Below, piece after piece: positions 1 to 7,454 of a stretch of DNA of 32,983 nucleotides. Location: contig NZ_JOJM01000088.1 in NCBI RefSeq assembly GCF_000720325.1, positions 1 through 32,983 on the forward strand. The letters run 5' to 3'. The notes beneath the pieces were generated by a model, which was not told where the DNA came from, did not search any database, and was given only the letters and a program-made list of their open reading frames with translations. The position numbers and the translations under genes are program-made. The stretch is from Streptomyces sp. NRRL B-1347 (GTDB taxonomy: Bacteria > Actinomycetota > Actinomycetes > Streptomycetales > Streptomycetaceae). The first letter of the stretch is position 1, and each line of letters starts with the position of its first letter.

Positions 1-1024
1 CGCCCCCACCGCCGCAGCCGGACCCGCCGCTGCCGCAGCCGGAACCGCTCCGGCCGTCCCCCTCGCCGTCGCGGTTCGCGGTGCCGCAGCTCGACCCGCC
101 GCAGCCGGTGCCGCCCGCGCACCAGCCGACCGGGGCGCCGGTCCAGACGGCGGCGTCCCCCGGCCGCGCGCCGGAGGCGGCGACGGGCACCGTCGGCTGA
201 TGGCCGACCCGCAGCCGCCGCGCCTGCGCCAGTTGCTTGCGCAGCTCGGCGTCCGCCACGCCGCGCAGACCGCGCACGGCGACCGCGTGCGCGGCGCCCC
301 CTGCCGCCTTGCGGGTGCGGACGCGGTGCAGGCGCAGCGCGAAGCGGCCGCGCGCGGTCGCCCGGTCCCTGGCCACGCGGGAGCAGAGCACGCCGACGCC
401 GCCGCCGAGCAGGACCACGAGGGCCAGCTGGACGTCCGAGTACGCGGAGTCGGCACGCGCGGTCGAGGACGTCGCGGCAAGCACCAGGCCGAGCGGCACG
501 CCCGCGACGCACAGGACCAGATGCGCGGTGATCCGGCGCCGCCAGGGCAGCAGCGGTCCCGGCGGCACCATCAGGCCCCGGGCGGCGAGCCCGTCCCCGA
601 GCGCCTGCACGGCCGGGGCGCGCATCACCGCGGCGCGCAGCCAGTGCAGGGCGCCGCTGGGCGCGGCGGCGTAGGTGGCGAGCACCGCGGCCTCCACCGG
701 GTGCCGGGCCGCGGCCCCTGGGGCGACGCCGACGACGCCCGGGTGCGCGACCGTGAGGCGGCCGTCCTCGTGCAGGGCGGCGAGCGCGGCGTCGGCGGCC
801 CGGCCGGGCCCGCCCGCGAGGAAGGCGGCCTCGTACGCGTCGTTGAACGAACCGTGCGGCGGGTCCGCGCGGACCCGCGCCGGGCGCCGCCGGGTCACGA
901 AGACCCCGGCGACGACGGCGGCGCACGAGGCGGCGACGAGCAGGAAGTAGCAGACGGCGACGGCCTCGGCGGCCGCGTCGGGCAGGGCCGTCTGCAGCAG
1001 CTGGGTGTGGTCGGAGCGGTGCAT
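1..1024 (-). CDS. TIGR04222-type membrane protein with Cys/Gly-rich tail (3' end outside window)
   Basis: ATG at 1024 with a GGGGGA ribosome site about 7 nt upstream; 341 codons are visible and the gene continues past the left edge. A first membrane helix lies at about residues 17-43, then a soluble region of about 115 residues, then two further helices at about 163-183 and 197-213. From about residue 299 the sequence becomes low-complexity and rich in Gly, Ser and Cys, with pieces such as GCGGSSCG and SGCGSGGSGCGGGG. An N-terminal membrane domain followed by a Cys/Gly tail is the layout I know for TIGR04222 proteins; the assignment is from memory, not a search. It lies 49 bp downstream of the DUF692 enzyme gene on the same strand. 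I infer the tail may be the substrate of that enzyme. The tail length is unknown. Confidence 0.72.
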   Translation of the reverse strand, partial: MHRSDHTQLLQTALPDAAAEAVAVCYFLLVAASCAAVVAGVFVTRRRPARVRADPPHGSFNDAYEAAFLAGGPGRAADAALAALHEDGRLTVAHPGVVGVAPGAAARHPVEAAVLATYAAAPSGALHWLRAAVMRAPAVQALGDGLAARGLMVPPGPLLPWRRRITAHLVLCVAGVPLGLVLAATSSTARADSAYSDVQLALVVLLGGGVGVLCSRVARDRATARGRFALRLHRVRTRKAAGGAAHAVAVRGLRGVADAELRKQLAQARRLRVGHQPTVPVAASGARPGDAAVWTGAPVGWCAGGTGCGGSSCGTANRDGEGDGRSGSGCGSGGSGCGGGG

Positions 1025-1073
1025 GGTTGATCCCCCGATGTGCGGTGGTGCGTCGTCGGTGCGGGGCGCCGCG

Positions 1074-2435
1074 TCAGCGGAGCGGCCGGCTCCGGCGCAG
1101 CGCGAGCCGTGCCGTGCGCAGCCAGCGCGTCACCGGACGCCCGTCCAGCGGGCGCGGCCCCGAGCGGTCCAGCCACCAGTGGGTGAGGCGGCCGCGGGCC
1201 GCGGCGTCCTCGGGGCGGCCCGCGAGCAGCAGGTGCTCGGCGAAGGTCAGCGCGTCCCTGCGGTAGCCCGCCGTCATCGGGCGCCCCGCGGCGTACGCGC
1301 GGAACTCGTCGCGGTACGCGTCCCCGAGGATCTCCGGCAGCTCCGGTGCGACCTTCGCCACGACGTCGGCCCGCTTGGCGGCGAGCGCCCGGCTCTGCAC
1401 CCGGAGCCGCCCTCGGTCGAAGCCCTCGGGCGCGGGCGTTCCCGCGACGAGCGCGGACAGCAGGGACGCCTGGGCGAGGGCCACGCGCTCGCGGGCGGTG
1501 GCGAGGACCTCGGCGTCCGCGGGCCCCGGGACCTGCGGGGCCTCGGTGGCGGGGGTCCGGGCGGCGGGGGCTTCGGTGGCGACGGCCCGGGTGGCGGGGT
1601 CCGCGGTGGCCGCCGCCGTCGCCACCGTGGCGCGGATCGCGTCCAGTTCGCGTTCGAGCTCGCCCGGCTCGGGGAAGTTCTCGTCCCGCTCCAGGAGCAC
1701 GCCCGGCGGGTCCGTGCGCGCGGCCAGGTCCGCGAGGATGTCGAGGACCGGCTGCGGCACGGGGTGCGCGTGGCTGTCGTGCCAGACGCCGTCCCGCTCG
1801 AAGCCGCCCGCCACGTGCACGTACGCAAGCGCCTCCACGGGCAGCTCGGCGAGGGCCTTGGCCGGGTCCTCGGCGCGGTTGACGTGGTTGGTGTGCAGGT
1901 TCGCGACGTCGATGAGCAGCCGTACGCCGGTCCGCTCCACCAGCTCGTAGAGGAACTGCCCCTCCGTCATCTCCTCGCCCGGCCAGGAGATCAGGGCCGC
2001 GATGTTCTCCACGGCCAGCGGCACGGGCAGGGCGTCCTGCGCGATCCGGACGTTCTCGCACAGCACGGCGAGCGCGTCCCGGGTGCGCGGCACCGGAAGC
2101 AGATGCCCCGCTTCGAGCGGCGGCGAGACGGTGAGCGGCCCCCCGGCCCGTACGAAGGCGATGTGCTCGGTCACCAGCGGCGCGCCCAGGGCGTCGGCGC
2201 GCTCCGCGAGCGCGGCGAGCCGCGCCTCGTCGGGCCGGTCGGCGCCGCCGAGCCCCAGCGAGACGCCGTGCGGCACGACCGTGACGCCGCGCTCGCGCAG
2301 CCGCGTCAGGGACGCGGGCAGGTGCCCCGGGCAGACGTTCTCCGCCACGACCTCGACCCAGTCGATGCCGGGCATGCGCTCCACGGCGTCCGCGATCTCC
2401 GGCCGCCAGCCGATCCCCGTACCCAACCGCACCAT
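1074..2435 (-). CDS. DUF692 / MNIO-family iron enzyme with C-terminal DUF2063-like domain
   Basis: 453 residues from ATG 2435, chosen for the GGGGGG ribosome site just upstream; an in-frame ATG at 2504 would only add a poor N-terminus. Residues 1-265 carry the DUF692 TIM-barrel signature in order: VVPHG (H56), TEHIAF (E90, H91), VENIAAL (E143), DVANLHTNH (D176, H181, H184), VHVAGG (H207), DSHAHPV (D220, H222, H224) and LLERDENFP (E249). Family members (MbnB, TglH, BufB and others) use two or three irons to oxidise Cys residues of peptides. Residues 270-305 are an Ala/Thr/Pro linker. Residues 308-405 resemble the DUF2063/HvfC/BufC partner fold: a Gln-containing first helix, [15 protein letters not shown], then [13 protein letters not shown]. 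That would be an enzyme-partner fusion. The C-terminus is Arg-rich. It sits between the DUF4142 and TIGR04222 genes, probably in one operon. Confidence 0.85.
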   Translation of the reverse strand: MVRLGTGIGWRPEIADAVERMPGIDWVEVVAENVCPGHLPASLTRLRERGVTVVPHGVSLGLGGADRPDEARLAALAERADALGAPLVTEHIAFVRAGGPLTVSPPLEAGHLLPVPRTRDALAVLCENVRIAQDALPVPLAVENIAALISWPGEEMTEGQFLYELVERTGVRLLIDVANLHTNHVNRAEDPAKALAELPVEALAYVHVAGGFERDGVWHDSHAHPVPQPVLDILADLAARTDPPGVLLERDENFPEPGELERELDAIRATVATAAATADPATRAVATEAPAARTPATEAPQVPGPADAEVLATARERVALAQASLLSALVAGTPAPEGFDRGRLRVQSRALAAKRADVVAKVAPELPEILGDAYRDEFRAYAAGRPMTAGYRRDALTFAEHLLLAGRPEDAAARGRLTHWWLDRSGPRPLDGRPVTRWLRTARLALRRSRPLR

Positions 2436-2549
2436 GATTCCCCCCGGGTGTCTTTCCTCGTTCTCGTGACGCGCCTTTGCATCCTCCTTCGACGCCGGAG
2501 TCATGACCCCGACAGGGCCGCCCGAACCTTCTGATCAGCGGATTCAGAG

Positions 2550-3332
2550 CTACATTTGAGGTTCGGGCCGGTCGGTGTTGACGGTGCCGGGGGCCCCGGG
2601 GGAGGGCCGTGAGGTACCGGAGACGTCGTCGCTGGGACCGGCGGGGACCGGCTCCGGAGGCGTGCCGCCGGGCGGCGGCGGTCCGGTGGGGCTGGCCGTG
2701 GCCGTCGAGGCGTTGCCGTTGGCGATCGCGTCGAAGTCGACGAGGCCGGTGCCCTCCAGCATGGTGATGTGGTCGAGGACGGTCTGGTTGGCGTCCGACG
2801 CGAGCTGGCGCACCAGCGAGTTGCGGGTGCTGTCCCGCACCTGCGCGACCACGCTGAAGACCTTGCCGTGCGCGACGCGCAGCAGGTTCGCGAACTTGCG
2901 CTGGTACGTCTCGCCGCTCGCCTCGGTCAACTCCTTGAGCCAGCCCTGCTGTTGCTCGGTCGGCTGGTTGGGCAGCTCCACGTTCAGCTGCGCGGCGACG
3001 CCGCGCACCCGCTCGTCGAGGTCGGTGTGCCCGACGATCAGATGGTCCCCGGCCTCCTTGATGGCCTTGGTGGGCGCGCGCTCCACGGCCTGCTGCCCGG
3101 CGGGCAGCTCCCAGAGCCCGGCGAGCCGCACCTTCACGAGGAAGTCCCGGTCGGCGGCCGACAGGGGGCCCCAACGCGTCGACACGCTCCCGGCGTTGAG
3201 GTTCGCCTCACCCGTGCCGGAGCGGTCGGCGTACGACCACACGGGGAAGGCGAGCGCCCCCACGGTGACGACGAGGGCCGCGATGATCAGGGCCGTGCCG
3301 TTGATGTGCCTGATGGGCATAGTGCGCCGCAA
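2550..3332 (-). CDS. DUF4142 domain protein, membrane-anchored or exported
   Basis: About 260 residues. I chose TTG 3332 because GGGAGG lies 4 nt upstream; ATG 3320 is 16 nt from that site and ATG 3416 has no visible ribosome site. A hydrophobic segment at about residues 11-34 ends in ALAFPVWSYA, suggesting a signal peptide or anchor. Residues 50-205 are helical and fit the DUF4142 four-helix, ferritin-like pattern (LSAADRDFLVKV, AGDHLIVGHTDLDERV, LASDANQTVLDHI). The C-terminal 50 or so residues are a Pro/Gly/Thr-rich disordered tail. DUF4142 has no settled biochemical role. Its place at the head of a minus-strand set with the DUF692 and TIGR04222 genes (114 bp, then 49 bp) suggests co-expression, but the gap leaves room for a separate DUF692 promoter. 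Confidence 0.8.
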   Translation of the reverse strand: MRRTMPIRHINGTALIIAALVVTVGALAFPVWSYADRSGTGEANLNAGSVSTRWGPLSAADRDFLVKVRLAGLWELPAGQQAVERAPTKAIKEAGDHLIVGHTDLDERVRGVAAQLNVELPNQPTEQQQGWLKELTEASGETYQRKFANLLRVAHGKVFSVVAQVRDSTRNSLVRQLASDANQTVLDHITMLEGTGLVDFDAIANGNASTATASPTGPPPPGGTPPEPVPAGPSDDVSGTSRPSPGAPGTVNTDRPEPQM

Positions 3333-3569
3333 GGTGCCTCCCGGGCCGCAACAGAACTGCTGACCAAGCCACTTGGTGGTACGGGAAGGTACGGGAGGGG
3401 TGGGGGAGGTGTTCACGACTGGGCCCGGCTGTGACGGGAGTCACGCGCCGTCCCGGGGTGCGGTCGGGCCGCGGCCCCGGAGCCTGTGGGAACTCGACAA
3501 GCGCGGTCGCGGTCTTTCGTGCCCGGTCGCACTCGTGCCGCTCCGGGGCGCTCGGCTGGAATCTGACGC

Positions 3570-4040
3570 ATGGCCGACACGCCCGGCGAACCGAGCGCCG
3601 TCCTCCGTGCCAGCGGCCCGCGGGGGCCGGACTGCCCCCTGCGCGCCGAGGCCGTGCGGCTGCGCGACGAGGCGACGCTGCGGGTGCGGCGCGCGGACCG
3701 CAGGGCGCTGTGGTGGGCGGTCGTCGACGTCGTCCTCGGCTTCCCCGCCGCCCTGCTCGCCGGGGTCTCCGGCGCGGCGGGCCTCGCCACGGCGGACGCG
3801 CGGGTGCCCGCGGCCTTCCTCGCGCTGTTCTCCGCGGGCCTCGCCGCCGGGGCGGGCTTCCTGCGCAGCGACACCCGGCGCGTCGCCAACAAGCGCGCCC
3901 GCAAGGCCTGGGCGGCGGTGCAGGACGAGGCGGCCATCGCCCTCGCGCACGACCGCGTGGACGACGACACGATGCGCGTCCTCTTCGAGAAGCGACAGGT
4001 GGCCCTGTCGGCGTACGAGGGCACGGACAGCACCGGATAG
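3570..4040 (+). CDS. Two-helix membrane protein, unknown function (SLATT-like layout)
   Basis: 156 residues from ATG 3570; no convincing ribosome site, so it may be leaderless. A basic N-terminal helix of about 45 residues (LRDEATLRVRRADRRALWW) leads into two membrane helices at about 49-72 and 79-98 separated by a short loop, then a charged C-terminal helix (RRVANKRARKAWAAVQDEA) and an acidic stretch. This layout resembles SLATT two-helix effector proteins of nucleotide-triggered defence systems, but I see no diagnostic motif and no adjacent cyclase or SLOG gene. The upstream 237 bp (3333-3569) separates it from the divergent DUF4142 gene and holds no other gene that I can see. Coding character is good; function unknown. 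Confidence 0.7.
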   Translation: MADTPGEPSAVLRASGPRGPDCPLRAEAVRLRDEATLRVRRADRRALWWAVVDVVLGFPAALLAGVSGAAGLATADARVPAAFLALFSAGLAAGAGFLRSDTRRVANKRARKAWAAVQDEAAIALAHDRVDDDTMRVLFEKRQVALSAYEGTDSTG

Positions 4041-4050
4041 CCGGGCGCCG

Positions 4051-4076
4051 GGGGCCCGTCCCCGCGAGCGGGCCCC
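4051..4076. terminator. Hairpin between convergent genes
   Basis: A perfect 8-bp stem, GGGGCCCG (4051-4058) and CGGGCCCC (4069-4076), with a 10-nt loop lies in the 46-bp gap between the converging two-helix protein gene and the PTH2-like gene. There is no T-run, as is usual in Streptomyces. It could terminate both strands. Confidence 0.5.
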
Positions 4077-4086
4077 GCCGCGCCGG

Positions 4087-4806
4087 TCAGGCGCCCCGCA
4101 GCGCGGGGTGGTCGGCGACCACCGTGCACGACCCGGGGGCGATCTCCGTGTAGCCCGCGTCCCGCACCACCGGCAGGCCGCTCAGGGTCAACTCCCGCCA
4201 GCGGGACGCCGGCGCGGTCCGTACCGCGAGGGGGAAACCGGCGTCGCGCCACGCCGTCCGGTCCGCCGCCGTCAGGTCCCACCAGGCGAGCTGCGCGCCG
4301 TGGCCCGCCTGCGCCATCGCCTTGCCCGCCGACATCGTCACATCGGGGCTCAGCCACAGCACCGGCGTGCCCGGCTCCGGGCCCACGGGCGGCTCCGGGT
4401 CCTCCAGGTCCGTGCCCGACACCTGGAGGCGGGCCAGGTCCTTGGGCCAGCCGTCCAGCGGGACCGGCGGATAGACGCGGACCTCCGCCGACTTGCCCGC
4501 GACCGTGATGCCGTCGAGGGCCTCCGCGCGGCGCCACTCCGCGCCGCGCGCCCTGCGCACCACCTTGCGGATGCGGGCGTCCTGCCAGTCCCGCATCGCC
4601 GGTGCCCACGCGCCCTCGCCGAGGGAGCGCTCGTCGCTGAGGATCGTCAGGACCGCGCGCGCCGCCGTCTCCAGAGCGTCCGTACGCGCCGGGGGAGCCG
4701 CCCGCTCGATGCGGGCCACCAGGGGCAGCACGAACTGCGGCGCCTCGTCGCGCGCGCTCGGCTCGGCACGGAAGGGACTGTCGACCTGGGGTTCGTAAGC
4801 ACTCAC
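4087..4806 (-). CDS. Peptidyl-tRNA hydrolase (PTH2 family) with long N-terminal extension
   Basis: 239 residues from GTG 4806. The C-terminal 95 residues carry PTH2 hallmarks: MSAGKAMAQAGHGAQLAWW (158-176; SAGK and H169 correspond to the family SAGKxAAQxxHA motif) and RDAGYTEIAPGSCTVVA (215-231), matching the usual DAGxTQIAPGT. PTH2 enzymes recycle peptidyl-tRNA by cleaving the ester between peptide and tRNA. Typical PTH2 proteins are about 115-180 residues; here about 145 extra N-terminal residues precede the core, with a helical, Arg-rich section (65-95) and VRVYPPVPLDGWPKDLARL. Housekeeping Pth (Pth1 type) is unrelated, so this is likely an accessory paralogue. Divergent from the ABC pair, with 60 bp between starts. 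Confidence 0.75.
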   Translation of the reverse strand: MSAYEPQVDSPFRAEPSARDEAPQFVLPLVARIERAAPPARTDALETAARAVLTILSDERSLGEGAWAPAMRDWQDARIRKVVRRARGAEWRRAEALDGITVAGKSAEVRVYPPVPLDGWPKDLARLQVSGTDLEDPEPPVGPEPGTPVLWLSPDVTMSAGKAMAQAGHGAQLAWWDLTAADRTAWRDAGFPLAVRTAPASRWRELTLSGLPVVRDAGYTEIAPGSCTVVADHPALRGA

Positions 4807-4866
4807 TCATCCAGTCTGCCAGGGACGCCGGAGACCGCCCGGGGCCGGTGCGCGAGGATGAGGCGC

Positions 4867-5757
4867 ATGGGACGCACGGGAGACAGCGGCGGGGACAGCA
4901 CGGACGCCGCGATACGACTGCACGGCGCCGGACGCCGCTACGGCCTGCGCGGCCCCTGGGTGCTGCGCGGCGTCAGCCTCGGCGTGCGCGCCGGGGCCCT
5001 GACCCGCGTCCAGGGCGCGAACGGCACCGGCAAGTCGACGCTCCTGCGGCTCATCGCCCGCATCGACGCCCCGACCGAGGGCGGCGTCCACGGCCGCCCC
5101 CGCACCGCCTACGTCCCCGAACGCTTCCCGGCCGCCCTGCCGTTCACCGCCGCCGGCTACCTCACGCACATGGGCCGCGTGCACGGCCTGACCGGCGCGG
5201 CCGCGGCCCGGCGCGCGCACGAGTGGCTCGAACGCTTCGGCGCCGCGGGCCACGCGGGCACCCCCCTGCCCGAACTCTCCAAGGGCAGCAGCCAGAAGGT
5301 CGCCGTCGCCCAGGCCCTGCTCGCCGAACCGGGGCTGCTCGTCCTCGACGAGGCCTGGACGGGCCTGGACGCCGCCGCCCGCGACGTCCTCGACCGCGCC
5401 GTCGCCGAGCACACGGCCACCGGCGGCGCCGTCGTCTTCGTCGACCACGACCCGCGACGGCTCGCGGGGCTCGCCGACGAGACGTACGAGATCTCCGGTA
5501 CGGGGGTGAACCGCCTCGCGGAGCAGGCCGCGTCGGCCCCGGCGGCCGCGGGCCCCACCGTGGTCATCGAGGTGCGCGGCCCGCTCGGCGCGCGCCTTCC
5601 GCCGGGCCTGCCGGGGACGGCGGCACCGGGCCCTGAGGCGGACACCCGGCGCCTGCTCGTCGCGGCGCCGCACTCGGACCTGGTCCTGCGCGAGCTCCTG
5701 ACGGCGAGCCCGCCCTGGCACGTCGTCGGCGTCCGCGGCACGGAGGAGAAGCGATGA
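4867..5757 (+). CDS. ABC transporter ATP-binding protein
   Basis: 296 residues from ATG 4867 (GAGG 9 nt upstream; ATG 4858 in the same frame is possible). One nucleotide-binding domain: Walker A GANGTGKST (about 50-58), a signature LSKGSSQKVAVAQAL (about 137-151) in which KGSSQ replaces the usual GGQ, Walker B LLVLDEAW (about 157-164) and switch histidine VDHD. After about residue 210 comes a variable C-terminal domain (VVIEVRG ... LRELLTASPPWHVVGV) of the kind that regulates ABC-2-type exporters. Its stop overlaps the permease start in ATGA (5754-5757), so the two are translationally coupled and should form one exporter. Substrate unknown. Confidence 0.88.
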   Translation: MGRTGDSGGDSTDAAIRLHGAGRRYGLRGPWVLRGVSLGVRAGALTRVQGANGTGKSTLLRLIARIDAPTEGGVHGRPRTAYVPERFPAALPFTAAGYLTHMGRVHGLTGAAAARRAHEWLERFGAAGHAGTPLPELSKGSSQKVAVAQALLAEPGLLVLDEAWTGLDAAARDVLDRAVAEHTATGGAVVFVDHDPRRLAGLADETYEISGTGVNRLAEQAASAPAAAGPTVVIEVRGPLGARLPPGLPGTAAPGPEADTRRLLVAAPHSDLVLRELLTASPPWHVVGVRGTEEKR

Positions 5758-6425
5758 CGACGGCCCTGCTCCGGTACCAGACGGCCCTGCTGCTTCGCTC
5801 CCAGCGCTGGCTCGCGCCGGTCATCCTCTACGCGGTGTTCCTCGCCGTCGGCGTGCAGGGCGGGCAGCCCGTGCTCGACTCGCTCGCGTACGCGGCGGCG
5901 GCCCTGCTGCCCGTGACGGCCTGGCTCGTACGGATCTGCGTCACCAACGAACCGCCGGCGGCGCGCGGTTGCACCGCGGCGGCCGCGGGACCCGGCCGCG
6001 CGCACCTCGCCGCGCTGCTCACCGCCTTCCTCGCGGCGAGCGCCCTGGGGGCGGCGGCCGCCGCGGCCGTCGCCGTCATCAGCGACGCGGCGAGCACCGA
6101 CCACCAGACCGCCGTGGCACGCGGCCCCGCCGCCGCGGCGGGGCTGCTCGCGATGCTGGTCAGCGCCCTGCTCGGCACGGCCGTCGGGGCCCTCACCAGC
6201 AGGCCGCTGCTGCGCTCGCCGGGGCGGGCCGTCCCGGCCCTGCTGCTCGTCGGCCTGCTCGCCCTGGTGACCACGGGATCGCCCGCCAAGTCGGTGCTCA
6301 CCGACCTCACCCGCGGTTCGCGCGAGGGCGCGGTGCCGCTGCCGGTGGGCGCGGTCGCGGCGGCCCTCGCCCTCGCCGCGGCGGCGGTGGCCCTCGCGTG
6401 CGGGCTCTGCGCGCGCCGGGAGTGA
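5754..6425 (+). CDS. ABC transporter membrane subunit
   Basis: 223 residues, start codon overlapping the ATPase stop by 4 bp. Very hydrophobic, with about six predicted helices: near residues 18-35, 42-62, 80-105, 123-145, 158-172 and 198-217. There is no sequence motif beyond the Ala/Leu-rich helices, which is normal for small actinobacterial ABC-2-like permeases. Coupling to the ATPase is the main evidence of role. The 3' end is 12 bp from the end of the convergent deacetylase gene. Confidence 0.8.
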   Translation: MTTALLRYQTALLLRSQRWLAPVILYAVFLAVGVQGGQPVLDSLAYAAAALLPVTAWLVRICVTNEPPAARGCTAAAAGPGRAHLAALLTAFLAASALGAAAAAAVAVISDAASTDHQTAVARGPAAAAGLLAMLVSALLGTAVGALTSRPLLRSPGRAVPALLLVGLLALVTTGSPAKSVLTDLTRGSREGAVPLPVGAVAAALALAAAAVALACGLCARRE

Positions 6426-6437
6426 CCCCGGCGCCCC

Positions 6438-7298
6438 TCAGCCCTGGCTCCGGGCGGCACCGATCTGCTCCGACACGCGGACCAGGCGGAACCCGCGCTC
6501 GCGGAGCTCCGGGACGATCCGGCGAAGCGCGCGCTCCGTGGCCGGGGCCGCGCTGCGCGTGCAGTGCATGACGACGACCGAACCGGGGCGCACCGCCCGC
6601 AGGACCTGCCGCGCCACCGCGTCCGGGTCCGTCGCGAAGGCGTCGCCGCTCACCACGTCCCACTGCACCGCGGTGACCCCGCCCGGGGCCAGGGCGCGCA
6701 GCGCGGCCCGGTCGTAGCAGCCGCCGGGGAAGCGGAAGTACGGCACGGCCCGGGTGACGCCCGCCCGCCGGAAGGCGGCGAAGGCGCGCTCCACGTCGGC
6801 GCGCATGCGCTCGCGCGGCAGCGTGGGCAGGCCGTAGCAGTCCGCGGTGAAGGCGTAGTGGCTGTACGAGTGGTTGGCCACCTCGAAGAGGGGGTCCCGG
6901 CCGATGTCCCGGGCCTGGGCCGGGTACTCCTCGGCCCAGCGGCCCGTCATGAAGAACGTCGCCGGGACCTTGAGGCGGCGCAGCGTCGCCACCAGGGCGG
7001 GGTTGTCGAACCGCTCGCCCGCGGTGGCGCGGGGACCCTGGTCCGCGGTCATGTCGGCGTCGAAGGTGAGGGCCACGGTGGGCGCATCGCGGCGGCCCGG
7101 CGCCTTGCTGAACACCGGGGTGAGGCCCTGCGGTCCCGGGGCGAGCGTGGGCGGGGCGGCGCTCCGCCCGGCGGCGGGGGCGGCGGTCCTGTCGGGCGCG
7201 GGGGCGGCCGCGGGGGTGCCGGGGGCGGTGCCGCAGGCCGTCAGGGCGGCCGCGGCGAGGACGAGGAGGGCGGTCCAGCTCCGAGTACGAGTGATCAC
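6438..7298 (-). CDS. Polysaccharide deacetylase (NodB) lipoprotein
   Basis: 286 residues from GTG 7298. The N-terminus is a lipoprotein signal (LLVLAAAALTAC, lipidated Cys 22), followed by an Ala/Pro linker and a NodB carbohydrate-esterase 4 domain from about 72. The five CE4 motifs are visible: TFDAD (D80, D82), HSYSH (H143, H147), RFPGGCYD (R189), WDVVSGD (D214) and VVMH (H245). These bind a divalent metal and remove N-acetyl groups from cell-wall glycans or chitin-like polymers. Anchored outside the membrane, it most likely acts on peptidoglycan or another surface polymer; substrate cannot be read from sequence. Single gene, convergent with the ABC pair, divergent from the methyltransferase. 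Confidence 0.9.
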   Translation of the reverse strand: MITRTRSWTALLVLAAAALTACGTAPGTPAAAPAPDRTAAPAAGRSAAPPTLAPGPQGLTPVFSKAPGRRDAPTVALTFDADMTADQGPRATAGERFDNPALVATLRRLKVPATFFMTGRWAEEYPAQARDIGRDPLFEVANHSYSHYAFTADCYGLPTLPRERMRADVERAFAAFRRAGVTRAVPYFRFPGGCYDRAALRALAPGGVTAVQWDVVSGDAFATDPDAVARQVLRAVRPGSVVVMHCTRSAAPATERALRRIVPELRERGFRLVRVSEQIGAARSQG

Positions 7299-7322
7299 AT
7301 GGGGACGGTATCCGCATACAAG

Positions 7323-7346
7323 CGGTAAATCGGGTAAGACGGGTAA
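7323..7346. repeat. Three short direct repeats in divergent promoter region
   Basis: CGGTAA (7323-7328), CGGGTAA (7331-7337) and CGGGTAA (7340-7346) repeat with an 8-9 bp period, 25 bp upstream of the deacetylase start, in a locally A/T-richer patch of the 156-bp divergent region 7299-7454. They could be an operator; no regulator is identified. Confidence 0.3.
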
Positions 7347-7454
7347 GTCTGAAGGTGTCGTCGCGAGGCCGTTTGGCCTGGTGGGCACGGTGTGTCATCG
7401 TCCTGGGGGCGCCCATCGGCGCTCAGGGGATCCCGAGGAGTTGACGAGGCATTC

